NCBI RefSeq assembly: GCF_900231165.1
Contig: NZ_LT960614.1
Span: 4,217,501-4,281,500, forward strand
Length of the DNA: 64,000 bases
Origin: Hartmannibacter diazotrophicus
GTDB lineage: Bacteria; Pseudomonadota; Alphaproteobacteria; Rhizobiales; Pleomorphomonadaceae
Direction of reading: 5' to 3'
Under the pieces are notes generated by a model that was given only the letters and a program-made list of their open reading frames with translations, ran no database searches and was not told the DNA's origin. Each line of letters starts with the position of its first letter. Position 1 is the first letter of the stretch. Positions 25,336 to 34,701 of this stretch are shown here, piece by piece. The position numbers and the translations under genes were made by a program.

Positions 25336-27117
25336 TCAGCCCTTGCTGGCAAAATCGATGAGATGGGCGAGCAGCGCCTCGCGCGCAGCTCTCGGCGTCA
25401 TGTTGTGATCCGCGTCCGGCACGATGGTCAGCGTCGTGTTCGGATAGGCTGCAAGGCCCGCACCCCCGGCCCGGAAATAGGTCGAAAGCTCGTCGAGGCC
25501 GCCATCGTCCGCGCTGTAGACAAGCGAGATGCGCGTTCCGCGCTCCCTGAGCAGGCGGAAGCGGCGGTGCACCTCATCATAAAGGCGCGCATATTTGGTC
25601 ATGCCGAAGCTCACTGGGGCAAGGCGCACGCCGAGCTTCTGGCTCATCCGGCGGAAGACGTCGGCGCTCACCCGCACGACGTCGATGTCGCCGGTGAAGA
25701 GGCGCTTGAAAGTCTTCAGCTCCAGCATCCGGCTGCGATAATTCGCCAGCGAACGGAAGCTGTTGCGGATCGCCTCGTCGACGTCCTCTTCCGGGTTCCA
25801 GATAAAGCGCAGGATGTTGACGAGAACGGCGCCCTTGACGCGGGGGTCGCGGACCGCCCCCGCAAGGCCAAGGAAGGCGCCGCTGCACCGACCGGCAAGG
25901 ATCACATCCGAAAATCCCCGGGCCTCGAGCATGTCGATGGCAGACGTGACGTCGCGCGCCTGCGCCTCGGAATAGAGCACCTGACGCGGACTGTCGGGCA
26001 GCGCCGGACTGTCGCCGACATCGGCGGCATCGAAGCGCAGCGAGGCGATTCCCGCCTTCGCCAGCCCGCGCGCGTTGTCGACGGTCGAGCGCGCCCAGCC
26101 GAGATGCGGATCGAAACCGGAGTTGAGAAAGACGAAGACCTTGCCGCCCGAAGCACCCGACGCTCCCGCCGGCCGGCAGAGAATGCCGAAGAGATGATCG
26201 CCGGGCCCGAAGCGCAGCGCCTCTTCCTCGAACGCCGCGCCAACCTGGGCGGCGAGCGGCGCAGGCATCGGCGGGCACGAGGCATCCTCGGCAGGAAAAT
26301 TGGCGTCCATCCAAGCTCCGACCGCATTCCAGACCTCAGCCGGCGTGCGCGCCGAGGTCGGATCGCCCGTCAGGAGATCGTAGCCCTCGAAGGCAATGGC
26401 CTCGCAGGCAATGTCCGCACCCTTCAGCGCCGCTGTGAAATCGGCATCGACGGTCTGGCCGGGACGCATGGCCACGAAGTGCCGCACCTGCGGCATCGGC
26501 AGCGCCGCCGCGCGAAGAGCCTTGATCGACGTTGCCAGCGCATCGGGCATCCGGAAGCCGGCAATGCCGACACCACCCGTTGCGGCAGCCTCCGGCGGAA
26601 GACCGATCTTGTCGTTGATCATCGCCGACCAGGCGGAGATTTCCCGCAAATGACGGCGGCCGTCACTGACCGGGCCGAGCAGAATGAACCCGCCGAGCGC
26701 GGGCACATCGGGGCTCGCGAGCCGGGCCAGAAGAGCCCCGAGGCCGAGGCCGCAAAGAACGATGCGAGACGCGCCGGAAAGCCGCGTGAGGTCCTCCGCC
26801 GCTTCCACGACGGCCGTACGCCAGGCATCGACGTCGCCCACCGCTTCAGGATCGACGGCGCTGTCGCCCGTGCCCGGATAGTCGAAGCGCAGGACGGCAT
26901 AACCCCGGTCGGCAAGCTGGTCGGCGAGAATGCGCAGGCTCTTGTGCGCGCAGAGAGCCTCGAAACCCCACGGCGGACAAATCAGAACAGCCGTGTCGCG
27001 GTGGCCGGCGTGAAGCATTCCGAAGCCATGGGACAAACCGACGGGGGCACCGCCCGGTGCCCGGGGCAGGTCCACGTCAAGCGAGACTGCATTTATTTGC
27101 CCGGAATGAACTATCAT
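25336..27117 (-). CDS. Tandem alpha/beta hydrolase with altered nucleophile motifs
   Basis: A 593-residue protein with two alpha/beta hydrolase domains (about 1-270 and 285-593). In domain 1 the nucleophile elbow reads G-L-G-L-G (123-127), with no Ser, Cys or Asp, so it is probably inactive or binding only. In domain 2 it reads G-R-C-S-G with Cys411 at the nucleophile position, and a C-terminal Asp and His (YSADDGG, DADHNM) complete a possible triad. The domains resemble serine aminopeptidase-like hydrolases found in surface polysaccharide loci. It converges with the GH2 gene (2 bases between stop codons) and is divergent from the flippase gene. Confidence 0.78.
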   Translation of the reverse strand: MIVHSGQINAVSLDVDLPRAPGGAPVGLSHGFGMLHAGHRDTAVLICPPWGFEALCAHKSLRILADQLADRGYAVLRFDYPGTGDSAVDPEAVGDVDAWRTAVVEAAEDLTRLSGASRIVLCGLGLGALLARLASPDVPALGGFILLGPVSDGRRHLREISAWSAMINDKIGLPPEAAATGGVGIAGFRMPDALATSIKALRAAALPMPQVRHFVAMRPGQTVDADFTAALKGADIACEAIAFEGYDLLTGDPTSARTPAEVWNAVGAWMDANFPAEDASCPPMPAPLAAQVGAAFEEEALRFGPGDHLFGILCRPAGASGASGGKVFVFLNSGFDPHLGWARSTVDNARGLAKAGIASLRFDAADVGDSPALPDSPRQVLYSEAQARDVTSAIDMLEARGFSDVILAGRCSGAFLGLAGAVRDPRVKGAVLVNILRFIWNPEEDVDEAIRNSFRSLANYRSRMLELKTFKRLFTGDIDVVRVSADVFRRMSQKLGVRLAPVSFGMTKYARLYDEVHRRFRLLRERGTRISLVYSADDGGLDELSTYFRAGGAGLAAYPNTTLTIVPDADHNMTPRAAREALLAHLIDFASKG

Positions 27118-27256
27118 TTGCTAACAAGAGCCCCGGCGAATGCCGCCCGTTCCATGTATTCGCGTCCATGAAGACATTTGCCCGCATATTTATCGAAGTT
27201 TACCGCCACACCGTGCAGAAAAATCGAAAAAAAGTGAATCAAATGCTGGGCATCCC

Positions 27257-28600
27257 ATGTTGAACGGCAAGAAGGCGACCGAACGCTCCCCGGCCGCATC
27301 GTGGGTGTGGCGTCTGGTCGAGCGGCGGCGATCGGCCTTCGGCGCGGCGCTGACCCTCGGCATCAAGGTCGGCGGCACCGGCCTTGCCTTCATCCTTTTC
27401 TGGCTCGCGGCCCGCAGCATGGGCGCGGAGGATTTCGGCCGCCTCGCCGTCTGGTTCAACGCGGTCTCGCTCATCGCCGTCGTCGCAACGCTCGGCCAGG
27501 AAACGCTGATCATGCGCTCCTGGGGCGAGTATATGGCCCAGAAGCGGCCCGCCGCAGCCCGGGGCGCCCTGAGGAGCGGCTGGATGACCGCGATCTCCGG
27601 CGGCATCGTTCTGGCGGCGCTGGTCGCCGTCTTCGGACCGATGATCGACCCGGCCGAGAACTGGGCGGTCGGCGTTGCCGCCGCGGCCTTCGTTTTCGCC
27701 CAGGTGCTCCTGCACTATGGTTCCCACGCCACCCGCGCGGTCGTCGGCGTCCTCGTCTCCGAACCGAGCAGGGAACTCGTCTGGCGCTTCATCCTGGCAG
27801 CTTCGCTCGCCGCGGCCTGGATCACCCATGGCAGCGTCAGCCTCGCCTTCTTCTTCGGCATCGCCAGCCTCGGAATGCTGATCGGCGTCACGGTCGAGGC
27901 GTCGGCGCTTCGCAGCCGGCTGGCGAAGATGCCCACATTGCTCGATCTCTCCGACCAGCCCAAATGGCGGCGACGCGCGCTGGCCATGTGGTCGGCCGCC
28001 AGCATCGAGGCCTGCGGCCAGTATGCCGAGGTGCTGGTGATCGGCGCCTTCGCGAGCCCCTTCGAGGCCGGAGCCTATTTCGTCGCGACGCGCCTTGCCA
28101 ATGTCTTCAGCGTCATGACGGGCGGGCTCAACAGCTATTCGTCGGCCCGCCTGTCGGCGCTCCATTTCAGCGATGCGCGCGGCGAACTCGTCCACATGCT
28201 GAAGAGCATCATGGCGATCGCCCTCATGCTCGTCGCCGGCATCGGCGTGGCGATCGCGGCCTTCGGCCCCTTCCTCCTCGGCCTTTTCTCCCCCGACTAT
28301 GTCTCGGCCTACCCGGCGCTTCTGATCCTTGCCGCCGCGGCCGCGCTGACAGCGCTCTGCGGCCCCGCCCCCACCGTTCTGCTGACGCTCGGCGGCGAGA
28401 CCGTCTATCCGCGCGTCATCGCGGTGACGCTCGCCATCCGCCTCGTCGGTCTTTTCGTGGTGGTGCCGGTTTATGGCGCCCTCGGCGCGGCGATCGTCTG
28501 GGCGACGACGACCACCGTCTCGTCGCTGTTCCTGGTGCGCCTCTGCCGCAAACGGACGGGCCTCGACCCGTCCGTCGCCATTCTTCTTCGCAAGGGCTGA
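27257..28600 (+). CDS. Oligosaccharide flippase-like membrane protein (MOP/Wzx superfamily)
   Basis: A 447-residue inner-membrane protein with about 12-14 predicted helices and very few charged residues between them. The pattern of an early Arg/Lys helix, LAARSMGAEDFGRLAVW and a repeated MATE-like layout fits polysaccharide flippases, which move lipid-linked glycans across the membrane. The ATG at 27257 is chosen because it opens just before the first helices; the ribosome site is weak. It faces the tandem hydrolase gene across a 140-bp promoter region. It supports a link of this block to cell-surface glycans. Confidence 0.82.
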   Translation: MLNGKKATERSPAASWVWRLVERRRSAFGAALTLGIKVGGTGLAFILFWLAARSMGAEDFGRLAVWFNAVSLIAVVATLGQETLIMRSWGEYMAQKRPAAARGALRSGWMTAISGGIVLAALVAVFGPMIDPAENWAVGVAAAAFVFAQVLLHYGSHATRAVVGVLVSEPSRELVWRFILAASLAAAWITHGSVSLAFFFGIASLGMLIGVTVEASALRSRLAKMPTLLDLSDQPKWRRRALAMWSAASIEACGQYAEVLVIGAFASPFEAGAYFVATRLANVFSVMTGGLNSYSSARLSALHFSDARGELVHMLKSIMAIALMLVAGIGVAIAAFGPFLLGLFSPDYVSAYPALLILAAAAALTALCGPAPTVLLTLGGETVYPRVIAVTLAIRLVGLFVVVPVYGALGAAIVWATTTTVSSLFLVRLCRKRTGLDPSVAILLRKG

Positions 28601-28631
28601 TCGCGCCCGGGGCTGTTCGTCACGGATCCGG

Positions 28632-29414
28632 TCAGTGGCCGTTGGTCCCGTCCAGCGACAGGTCAAGCATCTGCCCCCCGAAAAGGCGCTGGCGCGATCC
28701 CTCAAGATGGCCGCGCATCGCCTCGCGCGCGCCGTCTGGCCGGCCCTCCACGATCTCCTTGAAGATCGAGCGATGCTCCTCGAACACCTTTTCGAGCTGC
28801 GGTCCGGGGCCCATCAGCGTCTGGCCGTGGAGGTGCATGCCGACCGCGATATGCTGGCGCAGGGCATCGAGCGTCGACGTGTAATAGTGGTTGTTCGCCG
28901 CCTCCGCGATCGAGCGGTGGAACTGGAAGTCGACATCCTCGCGGTGACGATGCAGCCGCGTGGCGTCATTGAGGAGGTTGAGCGCCTCCTCCATCTTGGT
29001 CAGGGCCGCATCGTTGCGGCGCATGGCGGCAAAGTAGGTCGCGTCCAGTTCGATCGACAGGCGGAACTCGTAGCAGCGCTGGATATCGGCGATGGTGCCG
29101 ACGGGGGCAAAGCTGAGCACTGCGCTCGCCGCCCGCTGCGCCCTGACGAAGCTGCCGGCGCCCTGCCGCGAGTAGATGAAGCCCTCGTCGCGCAGGCGCC
29201 CCAGGGCATCGCGCAGGATGGGCCGCGACACGCCGAAGGCAGCCGCCAGCTCATGTTCGCCGGGCAACCGGGAGTCCGGCGGATATTCGCCCCGGTCGAT
29301 GCTGGCCTTGAGCTCCATGTAGACGCGGTCGCCAAGCCGCTGCCCGCCGCCTCGCGGCGCGGCGGCAAAACTCGGCCGTGCGGCCGCAATCTTGTCACCC
29401 GGCTGTGGGTCCAT
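28632..29414 (-). CDS. GntR-family (FadR/FCD type) transcriptional regulator
   Basis: A 260-residue regulator. The winged helix (about 20-85) includes LPGEHELAAAFGVSRPILRDAL, and the C-terminal FCD domain carries VDFQFHRSIAEAANNHYY with the usual Asp/His positions. It is the last gene of the minus-strand operon with the four-carbon acid sugar kinase and ABC transporter, so it likely controls that operon and the divergent one. A GTG at 29453, immediately after the upstream stop, is an alternative start. Confidence 0.88.
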   Translation of the reverse strand: MDPQPGDKIAAARPSFAAAPRGGGQRLGDRVYMELKASIDRGEYPPDSRLPGEHELAAAFGVSRPILRDALGRLRDEGFIYSRQGAGSFVRAQRAASAVLSFAPVGTIADIQRCYEFRLSIELDATYFAAMRRNDAALTKMEEALNLLNDATRLHRHREDVDFQFHRSIAEAANNHYYTSTLDALRQHIAVGMHLHGQTLMGPGPQLEKVFEEHRSIFKEIVEGRPDGAREAMRGHLEGSRQRLFGGQMLDLSLDGTNGH

Positions 29415-29453
29415 GTCCTCGTCCCGGCTTCGGCCTTGTCCGTCTTCCAACAC

Positions 29454-30527
29454 CTAGCCCCCCAGAGCGCGCAATGCCGGCGCGGGCAACAGCGCCGCCA
29501 GCACGTCATCGTTGCCAAATCCACCAGATTTGACAACCACGCACAAGTTCTTGCCAAGTGGCAAAGTCACCGTCATCCACGGCATTCCCGCCGCGACCTC
29601 GCCGCCAGGCCTCACCCAGCCGACGCCGAAGCCCCGCAAGATGGAAAGAGCGGTGTCCCCGCCCGACGCCAGCAGCGTCTCCGCGCCCCTGTCGTCGAGC
29701 CATCGCCGCACGCCCTTGGCGAACCGTTCCGCGACATCGGCGGGGTCCTCGGTCATCTCGCCACAACAACGCAGGACCGCCGGCAAAAAGCCGGTCTTTG
29801 AAGAGGGAACCCGTCCGGCCGGAGCGTCCGCGATCATGACCTCGGGCCGGAGCCGTCGAAGCCGTTCGACCTGGGCGGCGGTGATCGGGTCGCGGGAACC
29901 GATGGCAAGAAGACTTGCCCGCGAGGGGCGGAACGCGGCGGGCCTGTCTGTCTTGCGCCATTGCCGGGCAAGAGCCGCCCCAAGCCCCCGAGCACCGACC
30001 AGCAGCCGCCCGTGAGTAAGACCGATCCGGCCCGCAATCCGGTCAAGGTCGCTATCGTCCGCCGCATCCTCGACCGTTACCGCCAGACCCGAGCCCTCGA
30101 AAACCGGCGAAACGGCAATCGGCTCGGCGACGCCACGCCCGGTCACGCTGCCGGAAACGACAAACCGGCCCTGATCGGGAACGGCCGGCGAAACCAGAGC
30201 CTGCGAAAGGCCGAAGACCTCGGCGATGGCCGCGCTCTCGGCCCCGACATTTCCCTTGAGCCTTGAATCGACCTTCTTGAAGACCATCCCCGGCGCATGC
30301 GGACGGAAGAGTTTCGCCGCCCGCCGAACGATGCGCGCTGCCGTCTCGGCTCCGACCGCGCGGCTTTCCGTCGCGACGGCGACCACTTCGGCGCCCGATG
30401 CGATCGCCTTGTGCAGATGATCCACGTCGAGCGCCACGACGGTTTCGAGACCCGCCATAGCGAAGGGAACGGCGGTGTCGAGCGCCCCGGTCAGGTCATC
30501 CGCGATCAGGGCGAGCCGCAAGGTCAC
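29454..30527 (-). CDS. Four-carbon acid sugar kinase family protein (DUF1537)
   Basis: A 357-residue kinase of the DtnK/OtnK/DenD type. The N-terminal sugar-binding domain begins [19 protein letters not shown] and has [14 protein letters not shown]. The C-terminal nucleotide-binding domain contains [17 protein letters not shown] and a Gly-rich KSGGFGNDD near the end. Members phosphorylate four-carbon acids such as D-threonate or D-erythronate, and a PdxA2 partner then oxidises the product. A PdxA-like gene indeed lies in the divergent operon. The GTG start overlaps the end of the ATPase gene (GTGA). The exact acid is not determined. Confidence 0.88.
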   Translation of the reverse strand: MTLRLALIADDLTGALDTAVPFAMAGLETVVALDVDHLHKAIASGAEVVAVATESRAVGAETAARIVRRAAKLFRPHAPGMVFKKVDSRLKGNVGAESAAIAEVFGLSQALVSPAVPDQGRFVVSGSVTGRGVAEPIAVSPVFEGSGLAVTVEDAADDSDLDRIAGRIGLTHGRLLVGARGLGAALARQWRKTDRPAAFRPSRASLLAIGSRDPITAAQVERLRRLRPEVMIADAPAGRVPSSKTGFLPAVLRCCGEMTEDPADVAERFAKGVRRWLDDRGAETLLASGGDTALSILRGFGVGWVRPGGEVAAGMPWMTVTLPLGKNLCVVVKSGGFGNDDVLAALLPAPALRALGG

Positions 30528-31561
30528 GGGGCACCGCCTTCCCCGGCAAGGTGGCAGGCAACGTGATGGCCCGGCCGCGCCTCGCGCCATTCCGGCACCT
30601 CCGCCCGGCAGATGTCGGTCGCGATCGGGCAGCGGGTGTGGAAACGGCAGCCGGAGGGCGGATCCATCGGGCTCGGCACGTCGCCTTGCAGGATCTGCCG
30701 CTGGCGCGTGCGCTCCGTGACCGGATCGGGCTCGGGCACCGCCGAAAGCAGGGCCTTCGTATAGGGATGAAGCGGGTTCTCGAAGAGTTCGGCGGAGGGG
30801 GCAAGCTCGGCGAAGCGGCCGAGATACATCACCGCGACGCGGGTCGAGATATGCCGCACGACCGCAAGGTCATGGGCGATGAAGAGATAGGTGAGGCCGT
30901 ATTTCTCCTGCAAATCCTGCAGGAGGTTGATGATCTGCGCCTGCACCGACACGTCGAGGGCCGAGATCGCCTCGTCGCAGACGACGAAGCGCGGATTGCA
31001 GGCAAGGGCACGGGCGATCACAACGCGCTGGCGCTGGCCGCCGGAAAGCTCATGCGGATAGCGCGAGGCAAAACGCGCCGGCAAACCGACATCGGAGAGC
31101 AGCGCCGCGACCTTGGTATCCACCGTCTTCTTCGTGGCTTGGCCATGATGCAGCATCGGCATGGCGATTTCCTCGCCGATGGTCATGCGCGGATTGAGCG
31201 TCGAATAGGGATCCTGGAAGACGACCTGAAGCTCGGCGCGCAGCGGCCGCAGTTCCTTCTCGCTGAGCCGGGCAAGGTCGCGCCCCTTGTAGACGATTTC
31301 GCCGGCGGTCGGCGAATTGAGCCTGAGGATCGTGTTGCCGGCGGTGGACTTGCCGCAGCCGGATTCGCCAACAAGGCTCAACGTCTCGCCCTCGATGACA
31401 TCGAAGGTTATGCCGTCAAGCGCATGAACGACGGCGCCCTCCTGCCCGAAGGCACCGAGGCGGACGTGGAAATGCTTGGTGAGATCGCGCACCCGGATCA
31501 GGGGCTCGCCCGCAGGCGCGGCGGAGGTCGGGGTTGTCGTCTCGGCGGTCACGGCGCTCAT
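30524..31561 (-). CDS. Peptide/opine-type ABC transporter ATP-binding protein (OppF-like)
   Basis: A 345-residue ATPase with Walker [10 protein letters not shown], signature LSGGQRQR, Walker [13 protein letters not shown] and a C-terminal oligopeptide-transporter extension with a cysteine-bearing segment ([16 protein letters not shown]), which binds an iron-sulfur cluster in related Dpp/Opp ATPases. It pairs with the OppD-like ATPase, whose stop overlaps this start by 4 bases. Confidence 0.93.
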   Translation of the reverse strand: MSAVTAETTTPTSAAPAGEPLIRVRDLTKHFHVRLGAFGQEGAVVHALDGITFDVIEGETLSLVGESGCGKSTAGNTILRLNSPTAGEIVYKGRDLARLSEKELRPLRAELQVVFQDPYSTLNPRMTIGEEIAMPMLHHGQATKKTVDTKVAALLSDVGLPARFASRYPHELSGGQRQRVVIARALACNPRFVVCDEAISALDVSVQAQIINLLQDLQEKYGLTYLFIAHDLAVVRHISTRVAVMYLGRFAELAPSAELFENPLHPYTKALLSAVPEPDPVTERTRQRQILQGDVPSPMDPPSGCRFHTRCPIATDICRAEVPEWREARPGHHVACHLAGEGGAP

Positions 31562-32616
31562 GAGCGGGCCTCCATGGGTTGGCCGGCCGGCGCGTTGACC
31601 GCATGGCAGGCGACTTCATGGCCGGGGCGCGCGCCCTTAGCCTGCATCAGCGCCGGCATGACGCTGTCGCAGACGTCGAGGCGGGCCGGGCAGCGCGGCG
31701 CGAACGGGCAGCCCTTCGGCCGCTTGTACGGCTCGGGCGGCGTTCCGCCGATCGAGGCAAGCCGCCTTGCCGGCTCGCTCCCCTCGTCGATGCGCGGGAT
31801 GGAGGCGAGCAATCCGCGCGTATAGGGATGCAGCGGCTCGGCGTAGAGCGCGTCGACCGGGGCGTTCTCGGCGACGGTCCCGGCATAGAGGACGATGACC
31901 CGGTCGACGAGGCCGGCGATCAGCGCAAGGTCATGGGTGATCCAGATGATCGACATGCCGAGCCGGTCGCGCAGCGACTTCACCAGCTCGACGATCTGCG
32001 CCTGGATCGTCACGTCGAGCGCCGTCGTCGGCTCGTCGGCGATCAGAAGCTTCGGCTCGCAGGCAAGGCCGATGGCGATCATGACGCGCTGGCGCATACC
32101 GCCGGAAAGCTCGTGCGGAAAGTTGTCGAGCCGCGCCTCGCCGCCCGGCAGGCCGACAAGGCGCAGCAACTCCCCGGCCCGCTCCCGCGCCTGCTTCCGG
32201 CTCATGCCGCGATGGTAGATCAGCGGCTCCATGAGCTGCTCGCCGATGCGCATCACCGGATTGAGCGAGGTCATCGGGTCCTGGAAAACAAAGCCGATGT
32301 CGCCGCCGCGCACCTGGCGCAACTGCTTTTGGCTGAGTGACAGGAGATCCTGCCCGCCGAACGCGGCCTTTCCGCCGACCACCCGGATCTTGGACGGCAG
32401 CAGGCCGACGAGGCTCATCATCGACAGGCTCTTGCCGCAGCCGGACTCGCCAACGACGCCCAGCGTCTCGCCCGCACCGACATGAAACGAGATGCCGTCG
32501 ACGATGGTGGCGGGACCGTAGCGCCCGTCGATCTCGACCTTGAGGCCCTCCACCGAGAGGATCGGGGCCTGTTCGGTGGAAGACTGTGCTGCCGACAGGG
32601 AGGTGATGGCGTTCAT
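31558..32616 (-). CDS. Peptide/opine-type ABC transporter ATP-binding protein (OppD-like)
   Basis: A 352-residue ATPase. Walker A is GESGCGKS, the signature is LSGGMRQR, Walker B is [12 protein letters not shown], and the C-terminal extension [15 protein letters not shown] is typical of OppD/DppD. It overlaps the OppC-like gene upstream and the OppF-like gene downstream by ATGA junctions, so the subunits are co-translated. Confidence 0.93.
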   Translation of the reverse strand: MNAITSLSAAQSSTEQAPILSVEGLKVEIDGRYGPATIVDGISFHVGAGETLGVVGESGCGKSLSMMSLVGLLPSKIRVVGGKAAFGGQDLLSLSQKQLRQVRGGDIGFVFQDPMTSLNPVMRIGEQLMEPLIYHRGMSRKQARERAGELLRLVGLPGGEARLDNFPHELSGGMRQRVMIAIGLACEPKLLIADEPTTALDVTIQAQIVELVKSLRDRLGMSIIWITHDLALIAGLVDRVIVLYAGTVAENAPVDALYAEPLHPYTRGLLASIPRIDEGSEPARRLASIGGTPPEPYKRPKGCPFAPRCPARLDVCDSVMPALMQAKGARPGHEVACHAVNAPAGQPMEARS

Positions 32617-33572
32617 TTCTGGCCCTTCGGGTTGAGCGCGTCGTTGAGCCCGTCGCCGAGGAAGGAAAAGGCGATGGTGGCAAGACCGAGCACAATGGCC
32701 GGGGCGGCGAGCAGATGCGGATAGTGCTGCCAGACGCGCAGGCCGTCCGAGATCATGTTGCCCCAGCTCGGGGTCGGCGGATGAACACCGACACCGAGGA
32801 AGGAAAAGGCGCTTTCCAGCACCATGGCCGTGCCGAGGCCAGCGCTGACGGCGACCACCAGCGGTCCGACCGCGTTCGGCACGATGTAGCGCAGGATGAT
32901 GGTGTGGGTGGGAAGCCCGAGCGCCCGCGCCGCCGTGACGTAGGGCCGGTTACGGATCGAGAGAACCTGCGCCCTGACGAGACGCGCATAGGGCGGCCAG
33001 GTGATCAGCGCCATCGAGCCGAAGACGAGGATGAAGTCGATCCAGACCGAGTTGCGGTAGATCGGATTGAGCGTTTCGAGGTAGCGCGCCTCCATCCAGT
33101 TGGCGAGCGGCGGCTTCAGCGAGGTCGAGATCACGACGACCAGGAGAAGGTTCGGGATCGACATGGTGACGTCCGTAAGCCACATGATGAAGCTATCCAG
33201 CAGCCCGCCGAAATAGCCGGCAATCGAGCCGAGCGCGATGCCGATGATCATCGCGATGATCGTCACCACGATGGCGACGACCGTGGCCGTGCGGGCGCCG
33301 TAGATGACCCGGCTCGCAACGTCGCGGCCAAGGTCGTCCGTGCCGAGCCAATGCGCGAAGGACGGTAGCTCGTTGCGCACCTTGAGGTTCTGCTCGAGGA
33401 AATCGTAGGGCGTCAGCCAGGGACCGAAAATTGCGACGAAGACCAGCAGCGCGACCAGCACGAGGCCGACCATCGCGAGCTTGTTGCGCTTCAGGCGGTT
33501 CCAGGCATCGCCCCAGAGCGAAGCCGGCTTCTCGATGGGTTCGGCCGGAATGGCGGCGGAGGTCATGCTCAT
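32613..33572 (-). CDS. Peptide/opine-type ABC transporter permease (OppC-like)
   Basis: A 319-residue inner-membrane permease. An N-terminal cytoplasmic segment precedes helix 1 (about 28-50), and a long periplasmic loop contains HWLGTDDLGRDVASRVIYGAR, the hallmark of DppC/OppC. The EAA loop is seen as VTAARALGLPTHTIILRYIVP. The ATG at 33572 follows the OppB-like stop by 14 bases. Confidence 0.93.
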   Translation of the reverse strand: MSMTSAAIPAEPIEKPASLWGDAWNRLKRNKLAMVGLVLVALLVFVAIFGPWLTPYDFLEQNLKVRNELPSFAHWLGTDDLGRDVASRVIYGARTATVVAIVVTIIAMIIGIALGSIAGYFGGLLDSFIMWLTDVTMSIPNLLLVVVISTSLKPPLANWMEARYLETLNPIYRNSVWIDFILVFGSMALITWPPYARLVRAQVLSIRNRPYVTAARALGLPTHTIILRYIVPNAVGPLVVAVSAGLGTAMVLESAFSFLGVGVHPPTPSWGNMISDGLRVWQHYPHLLAAPAIVLGLATIAFSFLGDGLNDALNPKGQK

Positions 33573-33586
33573 GGCGCGGACCCTGA

Positions 33587-34540
33587 CTAGTTGCTGCGCG
33601 CGCTGGAGGCGCGCGGATCGAGAACGGGGTAGACCACGTCGACGAGGAGGTTCGAGACCATCACGAGGAAGGAGCCGATCAGGGTGATGGCGAGGATCAC
33701 CGGATAGTCGTTGTTGAGGAGAGCCGATACGGTGAGCCGCCCGAGGCCCGGCAGGCCGAAGACCAGCTCCACGAAGATCGCGCCGTTGACGATGGTGATC
33801 ATGATGAGGCCGAGCTGGGTGACGACCGGCGTCAACACGGGGCGCAGGATATGGCGCAGCGCCACCATCAGTTCTGGCACGCCCTTGGCCCGTGCCGTGC
33901 GCACGAAGTCCTCCGACAGGATCTCGATCACCGCCGTGCGGGTCTGGCGCACGATGAGCGCGATCGGCTGAAAGGAAAGCACGATGAGCGGCAGGATGAT
34001 GCGCACGTCGAAGATGCCGCCCCAGCCATAGGGAACGTTGTCGCCCGGCAGGAGCGTGATCAGCAGCACCATCAGCAGCGGACCGGCGACATAGGCCGGG
34101 ATCGCCCACAGGAACAGCGCCGAGCCGAGGATCACATAGTCCGTGCGGCTGTTCTGCTTCAGCGCCGCGATGACGCCGAGCGGAATGGCGACGACGGCCG
34201 TCAGCAGGATCGCCATCAGACCGAGTTGCCCCGAGACGGGTGCTGCGGCCGAGACCATGCGCCAGACTGACCGCCCGGAAATCAGCGAATTGCCGAAATT
34301 GCCGTGCAGGAGGTTCCAGACGTAGTTGGCGAACTGGACGAGGAACGGCTGGTCGAGGCCGGCGCTGGCGCGGATCGCCTCGATCCGCTCGGGATTGTAG
34401 GCAACGTCGCCCGGCGCGCGCAGGAAGATGAGCTTGATCGGGTCGCCCGCGCCGTAAAAGGCCAGCGCATAGACCCCGAGCAGGACGATGAGAACGGTCG
34501 GAATCCAGAGCAGCAGGCGCTTCAGGATATATCGCAGCAT
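33587..34540 (-). CDS. Peptide/opine-type ABC transporter permease (OppB-like)
   Basis: A 317-residue permease beginning MLRYILKRLLLWIPTVLIV, the typical DppB/OppB first helix. It has about six helices and the EAA loop VRTARAKGVPELMVALRHIL. Its start is the ATG at 34540, behind a GGAGA. It is separated from the binding-protein gene by 160 bases that hold a terminator-like hairpin. Confidence 0.93.
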   Translation of the reverse strand: MLRYILKRLLLWIPTVLIVLLGVYALAFYGAGDPIKLIFLRAPGDVAYNPERIEAIRASAGLDQPFLVQFANYVWNLLHGNFGNSLISGRSVWRMVSAAAPVSGQLGLMAILLTAVVAIPLGVIAALKQNSRTDYVILGSALFLWAIPAYVAGPLLMVLLITLLPGDNVPYGWGGIFDVRIILPLIVLSFQPIALIVRQTRTAVIEILSEDFVRTARAKGVPELMVALRHILRPVLTPVVTQLGLIMITIVNGAIFVELVFGLPGLGRLTVSALLNNDYPVILAITLIGSFLVMVSNLLVDVVYPVLDPRASSARSN

Positions 34541-34648
34541 GTGAATCTGTCTCCGCTCCGAAGAACGCCGGCACCCTGCCCTGTCGGGCACGGCCTGCAA
34601 CCGCGGGCCATGCCCATCTTACGTCCGGCACCCCTGCCTGAGGTCACG

Positions 34649-34691
34649 AAAAAAGCGGAGCGGAGCAATCCCGGTGGACCGCCCCGCTCCG
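34649..34691 (-). terminator. Terminator-like hairpin between binding-protein and OppB-like genes
   Basis: On the minus strand the arms CGGAGCGG and CCGCTCCG (34691-34684 and 34663-34656) enclose a 20-base loop and are followed almost at once by six T (34654-34649). This is a rho-independent terminator form placed inside an operon, so partial read-through would give more binding protein than permease. Confidence 0.7.
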
Positions 34692-34701
34692 GCAGGGAGG
34701 A

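Noticed and set aside
27239-28705. A 488-codon minus-strand frame opposite the flippase gene
   Set aside because: The plus-strand frame has clear membrane helices, whereas this one is polar and lacks any motif.
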